Shown in pieces: positions 57,001 through 63,947 of a stretch of DNA of 64,000 nucleotides. Numbering within the stretch: position 1 is the first letter of the stretch; every line of letters begins with the position of its first letter. The translations under genes and the position numbers were made by a program. This stretch comes from Sporosarcina sp. FSL K6-1522 (lineage in GTDB: Bacteria > Bacillota > Bacilli > Bacillales_A > Planococcaceae): contig NZ_CP152019.1 of the NCBI RefSeq assembly GCF_038622445.1, positions 3,322,501 through 3,386,500 on the forward strand, in the 5' to 3' direction. The notes under the pieces were generated by a model. The model was not told where the DNA came from, did no database searches, and saw only the letters and a list, made by a program, of their open reading frames with translations.

Positions 57001-59283
57001 AACACGTTTTCCCAATTCTTCAGATGACATATTCAAAGCGTTTGCTTCTTCGTTATAGGATAGATTCAGCCCATCTATCGAACCGTTTAGTTCGTTGATA
57101 TAGCCCGCTAGTAGCTGTTTTTCTGCCGCAGATTTATTTTCTTTAGCGGATAACTCTTCAACTGTGCGCATCAACTCTTCATTTTTTTGACGATTTGTTT
57201 CTATGCCGCTAATGGATTCTTTGTATGCTTCAGCATTACTTTTGATTGATTCATTCAGCGAATTTGTAGAGTTGCCAAGCGCTTCCGTTTCTGCACTTAG
57301 TCGATTCGCTTCTTCACTAGATTTGTTGACCCACTTATTTAAAGCCACTATTCCTGTCACCAATACTCCGATGCCGCCGATCAGCCAACCGATAGGGCCT
57401 CCTAAAAACTTCAAAGCGGCTCCTAGGGCGTATGTCGCTACTGTTTTAGCAATGGTAGCAGCAGTGGATAAAGTGATTTTTCCCGTCATCACACCGATTG
57501 CTAATGTACTTAAACTGACTGCACCCGTTTGTGCGACCGTTGCCGCAGCATTTGCACCGGTGGCAGTAGCAGATGCTGCGGCCGCAGCCATTTGCGCTCT
57601 GGTAGCTATAGTTAAAGCTGCTGTCGATGCTTGAGCAATCGCCAATACGCTGTTAGATGCTTGTATTGCCGCCGTCGCCTTACTAACAACCACATACGAC
57701 GCATACGCCGCCACTAACCCGATGATTGCAGGCGACAATGCTTGTACAACCGGGATTGTGGCTTGCGCCGCCGACGCAAACGCAATGACGATAGGCGCAG
57801 CACCCTCAATCGCCGCACCGATAGCTTTGAAAGATGAACTCACAACCACTTTCAAGCTATCGATATTTTTGTATATCGTTTTGCCCGTTGTCGCCTTTGA
57901 TAGGTTGTCAAATGATTTAATAATGTTTGCTACGCCGACAGTCGCCGCATTTTTCAGGTTACTCATCGACGTCGCAATACCTTCACTACCCGTTACTGCT
58001 AATTCGGCGAACCCGCCAACTCCATCATTCAGCTCAAGGAGCTTTGCATTGAACGCATCGAAAGTGATAGTCCCCTGTTGCAGTGCCGCGTACAAGTCGT
58101 TTTGTGCCGATGCCCCTGCAAACCCGAATGCTTCCGCTGTCTCTTTGAGTGCGTATCCCATTGTTTCTTGTAATGTACGCCATGACATCATATCCACTGT
58201 GCCTTTTGATAACATTTGCACGTATTGAGTGAGTCCACGTTCAGCATTCGCCGCATTCGATCCAGACGCCAGGAAAGCGTTATTGAGAGCTAGCGCGGTA
58301 TCTGTAGCGTTATCTAAATCACCCGTCAATATTGCAATGTTTTGCGCACTAGCAACAATACCGTCAAGCGTTGTCGGCAGACCCTGAATCCCATCTGACA
58401 ATTTAGCAATCGACGACTCCGCTTGTTCACTACTAAAGCCCATGCGCTCCATAACAACCGGAAACCCTTCCAGAGTATCGAATCGGGCTATAGCCCCGTC
58501 CAATGCGGATTTCATGACTTCGAATGCTTTGGATGCAAGAGCAACAAGCCCGAGCGATACGACTAACTCTTTGATGCCCATAGTCGCTCTATTCGTCTGC
58601 TGGCCCATCTCGTCAATGTTATCTCCCGCATTATCTGCATTGTTAGCTGCGTCCTCAGCGCTGTCAGATAAGTTGTCCAGACTCCCTGTCACATCGTCAA
58701 TATTGTCGCTTGCGCCAGATGTGCTATTTGATAAATCATCGATAACAGTGTCCACGTTTTGCAAATCGTTACTTGTATCTGAACCGCTGTCACCCAGATT
58801 ATTTAAACTATCGGTTACATCGTCGATATTGCCGCTTGCATCTGACCCGCTACTTGCGATATCGTCAAGCGCCGTGTCTGCACCTTGTAAATTGCTCGCA
58901 GTGTCACTTGCGCTACTTCCCAAATCATCCAGACTGCCAGATGCATCATTTACACCCCTTGACGCATCAGCGCTACTACTAGCAAGTTCATCAACGGCAC
59001 TATCGGCACCTTTTAAGTCTTTACCGGCACTGTTGGCGCTACTCGCCAAACTATCTACGCTATTAGATGCACTTTGCGCACCTTTAGCAGCATTAGCGCT
59101 ACTACTTGACAGTTTGTCGACTGCGTCACCTGCGCCTTTGACGCTTGACCCCGCTTTGGCGCTACTGTCACCAAGACTATTGACGCTATCCGCCGCTGCT
59201 TTAACTCCTTTACCAGACTTAGTGCCAGCTACTTCAAGTCTATCTAACTCGCTAACTACAGCGCCTACCCGCTTATCATCCAC
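54064..59283 (-). CDS. Phage tail tape measure protein
   Basis: At about 1,740-1,750 residues this is the longest gene in the window; its length sets tail length. The N-terminal part has nine 21-residue repeats, then the tape-measure core (about 240-420, FPVVMERMGFSSEQAESSIAK and SKGTVDMMSWRTLQETMG), hydrophobic Ala/Gly segments (about 490-640), and coiled coils. Three C-terminal motifs DALGVRSPSRV, ALDIHSPSRV and ALDIHSPSRV follow. The GTG at 59283 has no ribosome site; GGAGGAG instead precedes an in-frame ATA at 59317-59319, so the real protein is probably 12 residues longer. Confidence 0.93.
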   Translation of the reverse strand: MDDKRVGAVVSELDRLEVAGTKSGKGVKAAADSVNSLGDSSAKAGSSVKGAGDAVDKLSSSSANAAKGAQSASNSVDSLASSANSAGKDLKGADSAVDELASSSADASRGVNDASGSLDDLGSSASDTASNLQGADTALDDIASSGSDASGNIDDVTDSLNNLGDSGSDTSNDLQNVDTVIDDLSNSTSGASDNIDDVTGSLDNLSDSAEDAANNADNAGDNIDEMGQQTNRATMGIKELVVSLGLVALASKAFEVMKSALDGAIARFDTLEGFPVVMERMGFSSEQAESSIAKLSDGIQGLPTTLDGIVASAQNIAILTGDLDNATDTALALNNAFLASGSNAANAERGLTQYVQMLSKGTVDMMSWRTLQETMGYALKETAEAFGFAGASAQNDLYAALQQGTITFDAFNAKLLELNDGVGGFAELAVTGSEGIATSMSNLKNAATVGVANIIKSFDNLSKATTGKTIYKNIDSLKVVVSSSFKAIGAAIEGAAPIVIAFASAAQATIPVVQALSPAIIGLVAAYASYVVVSKATAAIQASNSVLAIAQASTAALTIATRAQMAAAAASATATGANAAATVAQTGAVSLSTLAIGVMTGKITLSTAATIAKTVATYALGAALKFLGGPIGWLIGGIGVLVTGIVALNKWVNKSSEEANRLSAETEALGNSTNSLNESIKSNAEAYKESISGIETNRQKNEELMRTVEELSAKENKSAAEKQLLAGYINELNGSIDGLNLSYNEEANALNMSSEELGKRVQLMAEQERFTEAMERQIEIVKEQYEAESKLDELTLKREEWRQAVENGTATAKLAAEEIAKLQEEEDALKVTSGELSEEYDRTMKIIAEATENGVNISKTALDEWISKNEELIGSMSDTYNELLDLTTNAFSKMSEKSKASGEEMIANLEHNQEMTRRWGTNIAELYNRAGKDAIDDGFVKYLEGLGPSAAAEVQEVADMSDAELKKYSELMANSATVASDSLKSSLGEGLEGAVDIVTGFVDNSAQSLRDRIAQSDFESIGTAIPEGLEGGVEKGSKKVSVATAKMADDATNSAKDALGVRSPSRVFNEIGTNITEGLVLGINGGTAAVIAAIQKMFQSVQTDSSNSFKNIVKNYDTSVKEIETALKKLPEITQKAMKSMLDKLKEGASPQVKVMTTLAKDLLTPFKNTPTQFQTIGKDAMAGLNRGLTSGEAQVMATARRIANSAANEMRKALDIHSPSRVTTKIGEQTGEGVVVGLESKQKDVNATSKKMAEAVASIIEGMHADVKNETSKHNEEIKMIEKRTKEDISLIHAKAAKEKRKLTEAELIRIERMNEDSNKKIIALEEKIAKEREKIATDSSKILIELSEKYVKQKKANGEMSLKDEGHFWNQMYATLEVGSVEYEKAMQNHQNVVKQMRDKMEKTNEDYAKRIVEIDKKLVDDTKKLNDEYNQAYSKRVDDLLNVAGLLDEFVEKDYVSGYQLIHNMQTQVDALEEFSSVIGSLGDRIDNDALFEELQALGPKSITELRALNSMSDEELKHFAGLYEKRFELARTQANKELEPLKEDITQQIKDLNEASQKELLLVEKEWKKAINNIVLGTQKEFDSMNQVGKDAMKGLEGGILSMESSLMATARRIADSIKATMQSALDIHSPSRVMRDQVGKMIPAGIAVGIKDNARMVYNELENMANKMIMPATPEQALGTSRMAYSGRVGVSGGNTFTSRTDKSKKQENDITIITNDSGAKEMERTLRRLQFGL
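58621..59187 (-). repeat. Nine tandem 63-bp (21-residue) repeats in the tape measure gene
   Basis: Nine consecutive units of exactly 21 residues, pattern [SA][VL]xxLxxSSxxxxxxxxxAxx, from about residue 33 to 221 (GTG numbering). Three heptads per unit preserve a coiled-coil phase. Units are diverged in sequence but not in length. Confidence 0.88.
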
Positions 59284-59316
59284 AACGATTTCTATTTCAA
59301 TAGATCCATCTTTCGA

Positions 59317-59333
59317 TATGGTAATCTCCTCCT
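59317..59333 (-). promoter_or_regulatory. Ribosome binding site and ATA initiation codon of the tape measure gene
   Basis: AGGAGGAG, six bases, then ATA in frame with the tape measure gene; the next codons read SKDGSIEIEIVVDDK, which resembles usual tape-measure N-termini. No ATG, GTG or TTG occurs in frame between here and 59283. Confidence 0.6.
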
Positions 59334-59374
59334 TTCCCCAAAAATAAAAAGCCGCCCGAATGGACGACTCTTGG

Positions 59375-59929
59375 TTACTCTTCTTCTACTTCTTCGAGAG
59401 CATATATTTTCTGCATCTCCCGCATCGCCTGCTTGTATTCGCTCGATTCACCTTTTGACGGTTCCCACAAACGTATTTGGATGATTCTTTGCATGATTGT
59501 GTCTGATGGCAAGCCGCTTAACAGCGCCCGAAACTCCGACCATTGCAATTTACCTTGTTGTTCAAATAAGTTCATTCCATAGGCCTGTTGGAACGAAGCA
59601 AAGATGTACTCGGCATCTTTCTCAAAATCAATCGACTTCTTTGATTCTTTTTGAACAGGCATAGGATTGCCTTTTCGGTCGTATTCGATAGGACGTTTGT
59701 CTTCAACGTGGATGAATTTTACATAGACATAATTCCATAGTTGGTTAGTATCGCCTTTGTATTCTTTACCCAGCAACAGAACGAGGGCAATCTCAGCTTT
59801 TTCATAACCTCGTAAATCGGGATCTCCGAACACATCAAACACATCTAACACATTGTCAAAAGATAAATCAATGTTGTGCATTTCCTCGTCAAACAAAAAA
59901 TGAGTGTCCAACGCATCGTTTAACCGCAT
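59375..59929 (-). CDS. Phage tail assembly chaperone, Gp15-like
   Basis: About 184 residues, helical, with IDLSFDNVLDVFDVF, a YEKAEIALVLLLG stretch and the conserved FRALLSGLPSDTIMQRIIQIR motif of the Gp15 family. It would be the T-like partner in tail assembly. The ATG at 59929 follows AGGTG. It is in the same frame as the gene before it, separated by one TAG. Confidence 0.8.
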   Translation of the reverse strand: MRLNDALDTHFLFDEEMHNIDLSFDNVLDVFDVFGDPDLRGYEKAEIALVLLLGKEYKGDTNQLWNYVYVKFIHVEDKRPIEYDRKGNPMPVQKESKKSIDFEKDAEYIFASFQQAYGMNLFEQQGKLQWSEFRALLSGLPSDTIMQRIIQIRLWEPSKGESSEYKQAMREMQKIYALEEVEEE

Positions 59930-59938
59930 GCCAGTCAC

Positions 59939-60400
59939 CTACTTCTTCGATGCTTTTTTATTCAGATATTCCGCTTTTTTAGCTTCTGTTTTCGCAACAC
60001 GTTCTTCTTCAAGAGTTTCAAGCCGTTCGCCGATAGCGATACCCACCACTTCTAGCGCTTGTTCCAGTGCTAAAATATCGGAATATGTTTTATAGATTTT
60101 CTTAAATGTACCGTCACCGAAAACGATGTCGTATTGGGCAGCAATAAACTCTTTGTTGACGTCAAGTGCCGCATCGACGCTTTTTACGTCAACGTCGCCT
60201 ATGTTTTCCTCGGTGATTTCAGCGGGAAAATGAATGTGTTGCGCTTTATCTTGCGCTTCTTTTAGTTTTCGTCGTGCAATTTCATCGACATTGAAGTATC
60301 GCCTGAGATTTTCTAGTGAACTGTCGAACCACAATTCGATTGATCCAATCTTGACGGGAAACCCCGTGCGCTGTATGTCGATTACAATTTCATTCGTCAT
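59939..60400 (-). CDS. Phage tail assembly chaperone, G-like
   Basis: 153 residues lying between the major tail protein and the Gp15-like gene, the usual place of the short chaperone that coats the tape measure protein. It is helical and ends in a lysine-rich tail (AKKAEYLNKKASKK). No enzymatic motif. It ends with TAG immediately followed in frame by the codons of the next gene. Confidence 0.75.
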   Translation of the reverse strand: MTNEIVIDIQRTGFPVKIGSIELWFDSSLENLRRYFNVDEIARRKLKEAQDKAQHIHFPAEITEENIGDVDVKSVDAALDVNKEFIAAQYDIVFGDGTFKKIYKTYSDILALEQALEVVGIAIGERLETLEEERVAKTEAKKAEYLNKKASKK

Positions 60401-60443
60401 GGTTAGTCCTCCTCAAATTAAAAGAGATGCCCGTAGGCACCTC

Positions 60444-60515
60444 TTAATCCAGTGTTATGATAGCCCCGTCAGTAGTCGGTGTGACACTAGCCACATTCGG
60501 GGTTGTTACGGGCCC
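60444..60515 (-). promoter_or_regulatory. Candidate -1 frameshift site and extension of the major tail gene
   Basis: The heptamer GGGCCCG (60509-60515, read as G-GGC-CCG) directly precedes the TAA. A -1 shift would continue for 21 codons to a TAA at 60444, adding VTTPNVAS then VTPTTDGAIITLD. No ribosome site or other ORF explains this open stretch. Confidence 0.7.
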
Positions 60516-60964
60516 GGCGTCACCGCTGTTTCTTCCGGGATGCTGTCAAATCGAATGTTGCAGCTAAATGCTTCATAAGCGCTCGCATCTCCAGAGCCCG
60601 CCACAATCGCTGTCACTGTTGCGCGCCCCACCCATTGCTTCGTGCCATCAGACGACACGATTTTATGATAGATTTTGCGTCCGTCACCAGTCTTATATTT
60701 CATATCTGCAATTAATTGCTGCGCTTCGTCCGTGGGATCGTATTGACCTTCTACGCCGTACGCCCCTGCCACCGAAGTTACAGATGTTTCTGGTGTACCA
60801 TCCCCGTCATACCACGCTGTGTCTTCTGTTTCCTCTTGTGTATCATCATTGATTGCGGAAATTAGTTTCGCCAGTTCCACCCAATCATCAGTCACCGGTG
60901 TATCTGCCCCTGGTACATAAGCTTGCACAAAGTGCCCTCGTAACGCATTCTTTTTTCTACCCAT
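60506..60964 (-). CDS. Phage major tail protein
   Basis: 152 residues; features such as VQAYVPGADTP, WVELAKLISAIND and the YDPTDEAQQLIADMKY stretch are those of siphophage tail tube proteins. It lies between the minor capsid genes and the tail chaperones, the expected place. It probably has a longer minor form through a -1 frameshift at its 3' end. Confidence 0.85.
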   Translation of the reverse strand: MGRKKNALRGHFVQAYVPGADTPVTDDWVELAKLISAINDDTQEETEDTAWYDGDGTPETSVTSVAGAYGVEGQYDPTDEAQQLIADMKYKTGDGRKIYHKIVSSDGTKQWVGRATVTAIVAGSGDASAYEAFSCNIRFDSIPEETAVTPGP

Positions 60965-61363
60965 CTATTTTTCCTCCTTCAAAACTGTAATGTTTGCTTG
61001 AATGTCCAACAAAAAAACGAACCAACCTTGCTCATCAATTTGATTGATAAAGGGTTTGTTCGTTATGGTTATTTCTTCGAATTCGAAACTTCCGTCTTGG
61101 CTATGCAACTCTTTCAGCTTTTCTAACTCGCCCTGCACCAGCCACAACGTTTGGTGTATTTTACTTTGTGACTTCGATTTCATTGCAAACTCAAAGTTGA
61201 GTTGCTGATCACTCGTGCCGTCCATGTATTCTTGTACGACTTTCGAGCCTGGCAACGGATAAAGCACAAGCGATTCATCTGTGCCGAGATATCCGAGCTT
61301 ACATACAACAGGAAGTTGTGGCATGGCATTTATTTTGTCTTGTAATCTTTCGATAAAATCCAT
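60965..61363 (-). CDS. Phage minor capsid protein 3 (Minor_capsid_3 family)
   Basis: 132 residues with MDFIERLQDKINAMP, GYLGTDESLVLYPLPGSK and KPFINQIDEQGWFVFLLDI, typical of this head-tail family that acts as tail terminator or completion protein. The ATG at 61363 overlaps the previous stop as TAATG. Confidence 0.8.
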   Translation of the reverse strand: MDFIERLQDKINAMPQLPVVCKLGYLGTDESLVLYPLPGSKVVQEYMDGTSDQQLNFEFAMKSKSQSKIHQTLWLVQGELEKLKELHSQDGSFEFEEITITNKPFINQIDEQGWFVFLLDIQANITVLKEEK

Positions 61364-61710
61364 TACCAATCAGCTCCCTTGTTAAACGCATTGATCCAGT
61401 CGCTCATGAATACGCCTTTTGCTTTTAAATCCCACCTAGAACCAGTCCCCGGCGTTGTGTAATTACTAAATACCGCTTTACCATTCGTCCCGTAAAACTG
61501 CGCTCGTGCATATGGCGTGTTGTACATAATACTTTTACCATCGGCATCGATTGCAGCTGACAACCGAAGGATACCCCCTCCGGATTGCATTGGCACAAAT
61601 TGATTCATGTCGGGCATCGCTTGATTAGCAAGTGCGTATCTACCGCGGTTGACCGCTTCTTGGCTCAATTTCTTTTTAACGCCAGTTAGATTAATTGTCA
61701 CCCGCACCAT
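61363..61710 (-). CDS. Phage minor capsid protein 2 (Minor_capsid_2 family)
   Basis: 115 residues with the family pattern QSGGGILRLSAAID and TPYARAQFYGTNGK and a GTGSRWDLKAK segment. It is a head-completion or head-tail joining protein by position between minor capsid 1 and 3. It shares one base with both neighbours. Confidence 0.82.
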   Translation of the reverse strand: MVRVTINLTGVKKKLSQEAVNRGRYALANQAMPDMNQFVPMQSGGGILRLSAAIDADGKSIMYNTPYARAQFYGTNGKAVFSNYTTPGTGSRWDLKAKGVFMSDWINAFNKGADW

Positions 61711-62051
61711 CAGACCACCTCCAACTCGTAAGAGTAAATAGTGGTGCTGTAGGCTTCGTAGATTGGGATTACTTTCGTTACCACGTGTTCCTGTCCATCG
61801 TATTCAAGAACGGATTGCGTTTTAAATGCAGGCAAGGGCGTCGTCATACCTTCGTAGCAAAACACTACAGCGTTGTAGAGTAATAGCTTTCCGGCTGTCG
61901 TAGATGTATACGCCGCCCCTCTGTCTATACGACAGCATTCAATCAATACAGGTGCAGCGTATTCTGGTTCCGACCAATTGTTTTCGCCCGTATATTCTCG
62001 ATAGATGAATGAATCGACAAGGAAATCGATGGGTGGCTTCGGCATCACCAT
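61710..62051 (-). CDS. Phage minor capsid protein 1 (Minor_capsid_1 family)
   Basis: 113 residues with PPIDFLVDSFIYREYTGE, the RIDRGAAYTSTTAGK stretch and VTKVIPIYEAYS. It is probably the stopper-like head-completion protein. Two in-frame starts (62051, 62045) exist; the second has better spacing from GAGG. Confidence 0.82.
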   Translation of the reverse strand: MVMPKPPIDFLVDSFIYREYTGENNWSEPEYAAPVLIECCRIDRGAAYTSTTAGKLLLYNAVVFCYEGMTTPLPAFKTQSVLEYDGQEHVVTKVIPIYEAYSTTIYSYELEVV

Positions 62052-62449
62052 TACCTCACCCCGATTCCGGCATAAAGCAAACCAGTTCCATCCAAATATA
62101 CGAATACATCCTCAGCTATCAACGGCTTACTTTCATTCGATCCAGAAGGATTATATCGACTAGCATTCGAGACGCTAGTACGTCCTGCCGAGAACGTCTG
62201 TGGCGAGTTATTAATCTCCTCGAATGTCGTTGCACCCAAAACGTTAAAGTACTCAATTTGAGCACATAACGCCTGTTTAAACTGACGCACCCGCCACGAG
62301 TTATCTTTCTCGATGTCGCACCTTTGGTAAAAGTGATTAGTGACGTTATCCAAGATAGCTGAAGCTTTTGGCAACAGCTTTTTAAACTGCGTTTCCTCTA
62401 GATCCGATTGGTTCAAATCTTCAAACTCTGCGAAAGTTAAATATGCCAT
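62051..62449 (-). CDS. Phage head-tail connector (adaptor) protein
   Basis: 132 residues, helical N-terminal two thirds (FAEFEDLNQSDLEETQFKKL...RQFKQALCAQIEYF), as in the Gp6/adaptor family that docks on the portal. It is first of the four head-tail joining genes. The ATG at 62449 follows the Ig-like gene by 17 bases. Confidence 0.75.
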   Translation of the reverse strand: MAYLTFAEFEDLNQSDLEETQFKKLLPKASAILDNVTNHFYQRCDIEKDNSWRVRQFKQALCAQIEYFNVLGATTFEEINNSPQTFSAGRTSVSNASRYNPSGSNESKPLIAEDVFVYLDGTGLLYAGIGVR

Positions 62450-62466
62450 ACATAATCACCGCTTTC

Positions 62467-62922
62467 TTATGGCGTTGTTAACGTCAATACGTGTGTATCT
62501 GTATGGTTGCCGTCAGTAGTTGTCACTGTTGTTGTGTAGACTCCATCAGCAACCGAATCATCCCACTCAATCAATCCTGTAGCACTCACTGATAACCCTG
62601 CGGTTGTTGGTGCGATTGAATAGGTGACAGCTTTATTCGTAGCATTAGCGGGTGCAACAGCCGCCGCCAGTTGACGACTCGCTGCCGTTCCGCTTTCAGC
62701 ACTCGATGTTTTTGGCGTCAAAGTCACGCCTGTAACACTAATCGGTAGAGTAGTAAACGCCGGAATGTCCACTTTCGCGGACTCCTTGCCATCTAGCACT
62801 CTGACAGCTTGATAATCGCCTTTTGCTACCGCTGTATTCGGCGCTATACCAGTGATAGCGAGGGGACTAACCCCCTCTTTAACCATCGTGGCTCCCTTGT
62901 AAATCTTGAATGTTTCAGCCAT
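62467..62922 (-). CDS. Ig-like (Big_2) domain phage protein, probable capsid decoration
   Basis: 151 residues. The N-terminus (MAETFKIYKGATMVKEG) is typical of small phage head-associated proteins, and the C-terminal half (about 60-150) is a bacterial Ig-like fold (PISVTGVTLTPKTSS...ATNKAVTYSI...GLSVSATGLIEW). The ATG at 62922 follows AAAAGGAGG, which overlaps the stop of the frameshifted capsid extension. It probably decorates the head; that is an inference from position. Confidence 0.75.
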   Translation of the reverse strand: MAETFKIYKGATMVKEGVSPLAITGIAPNTAVAKGDYQAVRVLDGKESAKVDIPAFTTLPISVTGVTLTPKTSSAESGTAASRQLAAAVAPANATNKAVTYSIAPTTAGLSVSATGLIEWDDSVADGVYTTTVTTTDGNHTDTHVLTLTTP

Positions 62923-62935
62923 TACGACCCTCCTT

Positions 62936-63010
62936 TTAAGATAAGTTGATAATAGCCCCATCAGTCGTAGCTGTTACGCCACCGACAATCGGTTGGGGCA
63001 CGTTAGGGCG
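62936..63010 (-). promoter_or_regulatory. Candidate +1 frameshift site and extension of the major capsid gene
   Basis: The capsid ORF ends ACG CCC TAA. Slippage of the proline tRNA from CCC to CCT would skip one base and read 22 more codons to a TAA at 62936, ending in VTATTDGAIINLS. Confidence 0.75.
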
Positions 63011-63929
63011 TAAGTGTAACTTTGATAACAGCCTTTTTATTAGCCGGTAGAATGAATTCTCCTGCTTTACCAGCTCCTTGGAACGCCACGCCGTCAAAGT
63101 CCTCTGAAGGGATTGTGCGCGCTGTATTGATACCCGTGAACTGTTTACCTACACCAACGATAGATGTATAAGCAAGTTCGCCGGCTTGGAATTTCGTTTC
63201 AGGTACTTCCTTGATTTGGAAGCCTTTGAATGTGATAATCCCGTTCGTATCGATATTCGCACCAGAATGCTTTGCAGTAGAAGTGATTGGATGGTCAACG
63301 ATTGCGTTATACAATTCTGGTTTCACCCACGCCATTTTCGTCCCGATCGCTTCCATGTTCACATAAGCGTTGGACAGGTCGTTGAACAGCTTTAACACCG
63401 CATCATTTGACAAGTCAGCTAAATCAAACGTTTGGTCAGCAACCTTTGAGATGAACAGTCCACCTTTGTTATCAAACAACTGCACTTTAGCCTGCGCTTG
63501 TAATTCCGAACGGTCAGCAACTGTTGCAGCAAAGTCATTGTTGACTGTGTGCTTGTCGATACCCTCGTGCCAAGTCCACTCCCAGTCATAAGGCACATCT
63601 GTGTCCGTGTAGATAATTTCTTTCCGTTCGCCGAAACGGTTAGTGCTGCTTGTGCCTGTTCCAAATGCAACGTTAGCATCTTTGTTGTATTCCGTGCCGA
63701 TAACGACTGGAATATCACTTGTTTTGATGGAAAATGCAGTTTTATTGTGAGTAACACCATCCAACGCTTCGATTCCACCACCGAAAAACTCACGGAAGTA
63801 TGCTTGCTTTTGGTAGACCGCTTGCAATAGTTCCTTGAATTGCTTCTGGTAACTACGTACTGCTAGGTTGTTGTTTTCTCCCGCGAAGAACTGGATGTTC
63901 AAACGCAATAGTTCTGGTTTTTTAATCAT
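63003..63929 (-). CDS. Phage major capsid protein
   Basis: 308 residues. It opens with LRLNIQFFAGENNNLAVRSY, a hallmark of Firmicute siphophage capsid proteins, and has FFGGGIEALDGV, IIYTDTDVPYDWEWTWHEGID and a long HK97-like body. The ATG at 63929 lies seven bases after GAGGG and is preferred over that at 63935. A +1 shift at the end would give a form of about 330 residues. It follows the scaffold gene. Confidence 0.92.
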   Translation of the reverse strand: MIKKPELLRLNIQFFAGENNNLAVRSYQKQFKELLQAVYQKQAYFREFFGGGIEALDGVTHNKTAFSIKTSDIPVVIGTEYNKDANVAFGTGTSSTNRFGERKEIIYTDTDVPYDWEWTWHEGIDKHTVNNDFAATVADRSELQAQAKVQLFDNKGGLFISKVADQTFDLADLSNDAVLKLFNDLSNAYVNMEAIGTKMAWVKPELYNAIVDHPITSTAKHSGANIDTNGIITFKGFQIKEVPETKFQAGELAYTSIVGVGKQFTGINTARTIPSEDFDGVAFQGAGKAGEFILPANKKAVIKVTLTP

Positions 63930-63947
63930 TTTCATTCCCTCTTCCTA

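Noticed and set aside
58442..59347. A 301-codon plus-strand ORF opposite the tape measure gene
   Set aside because: It is the antisense reading of the Ser/Ala-rich 63-bp repeats, has no ribosome site, and the minus-strand product is a clear tape measure protein.
59948..59960. A-rich slippery sequence (AAAAAAG) at the end of the G-like chaperone gene
   Set aside because: The heptamer is not in the correct phase and a -1 shift would not enter the frame of the Gp15-like gene; the two genes are already in the same frame.
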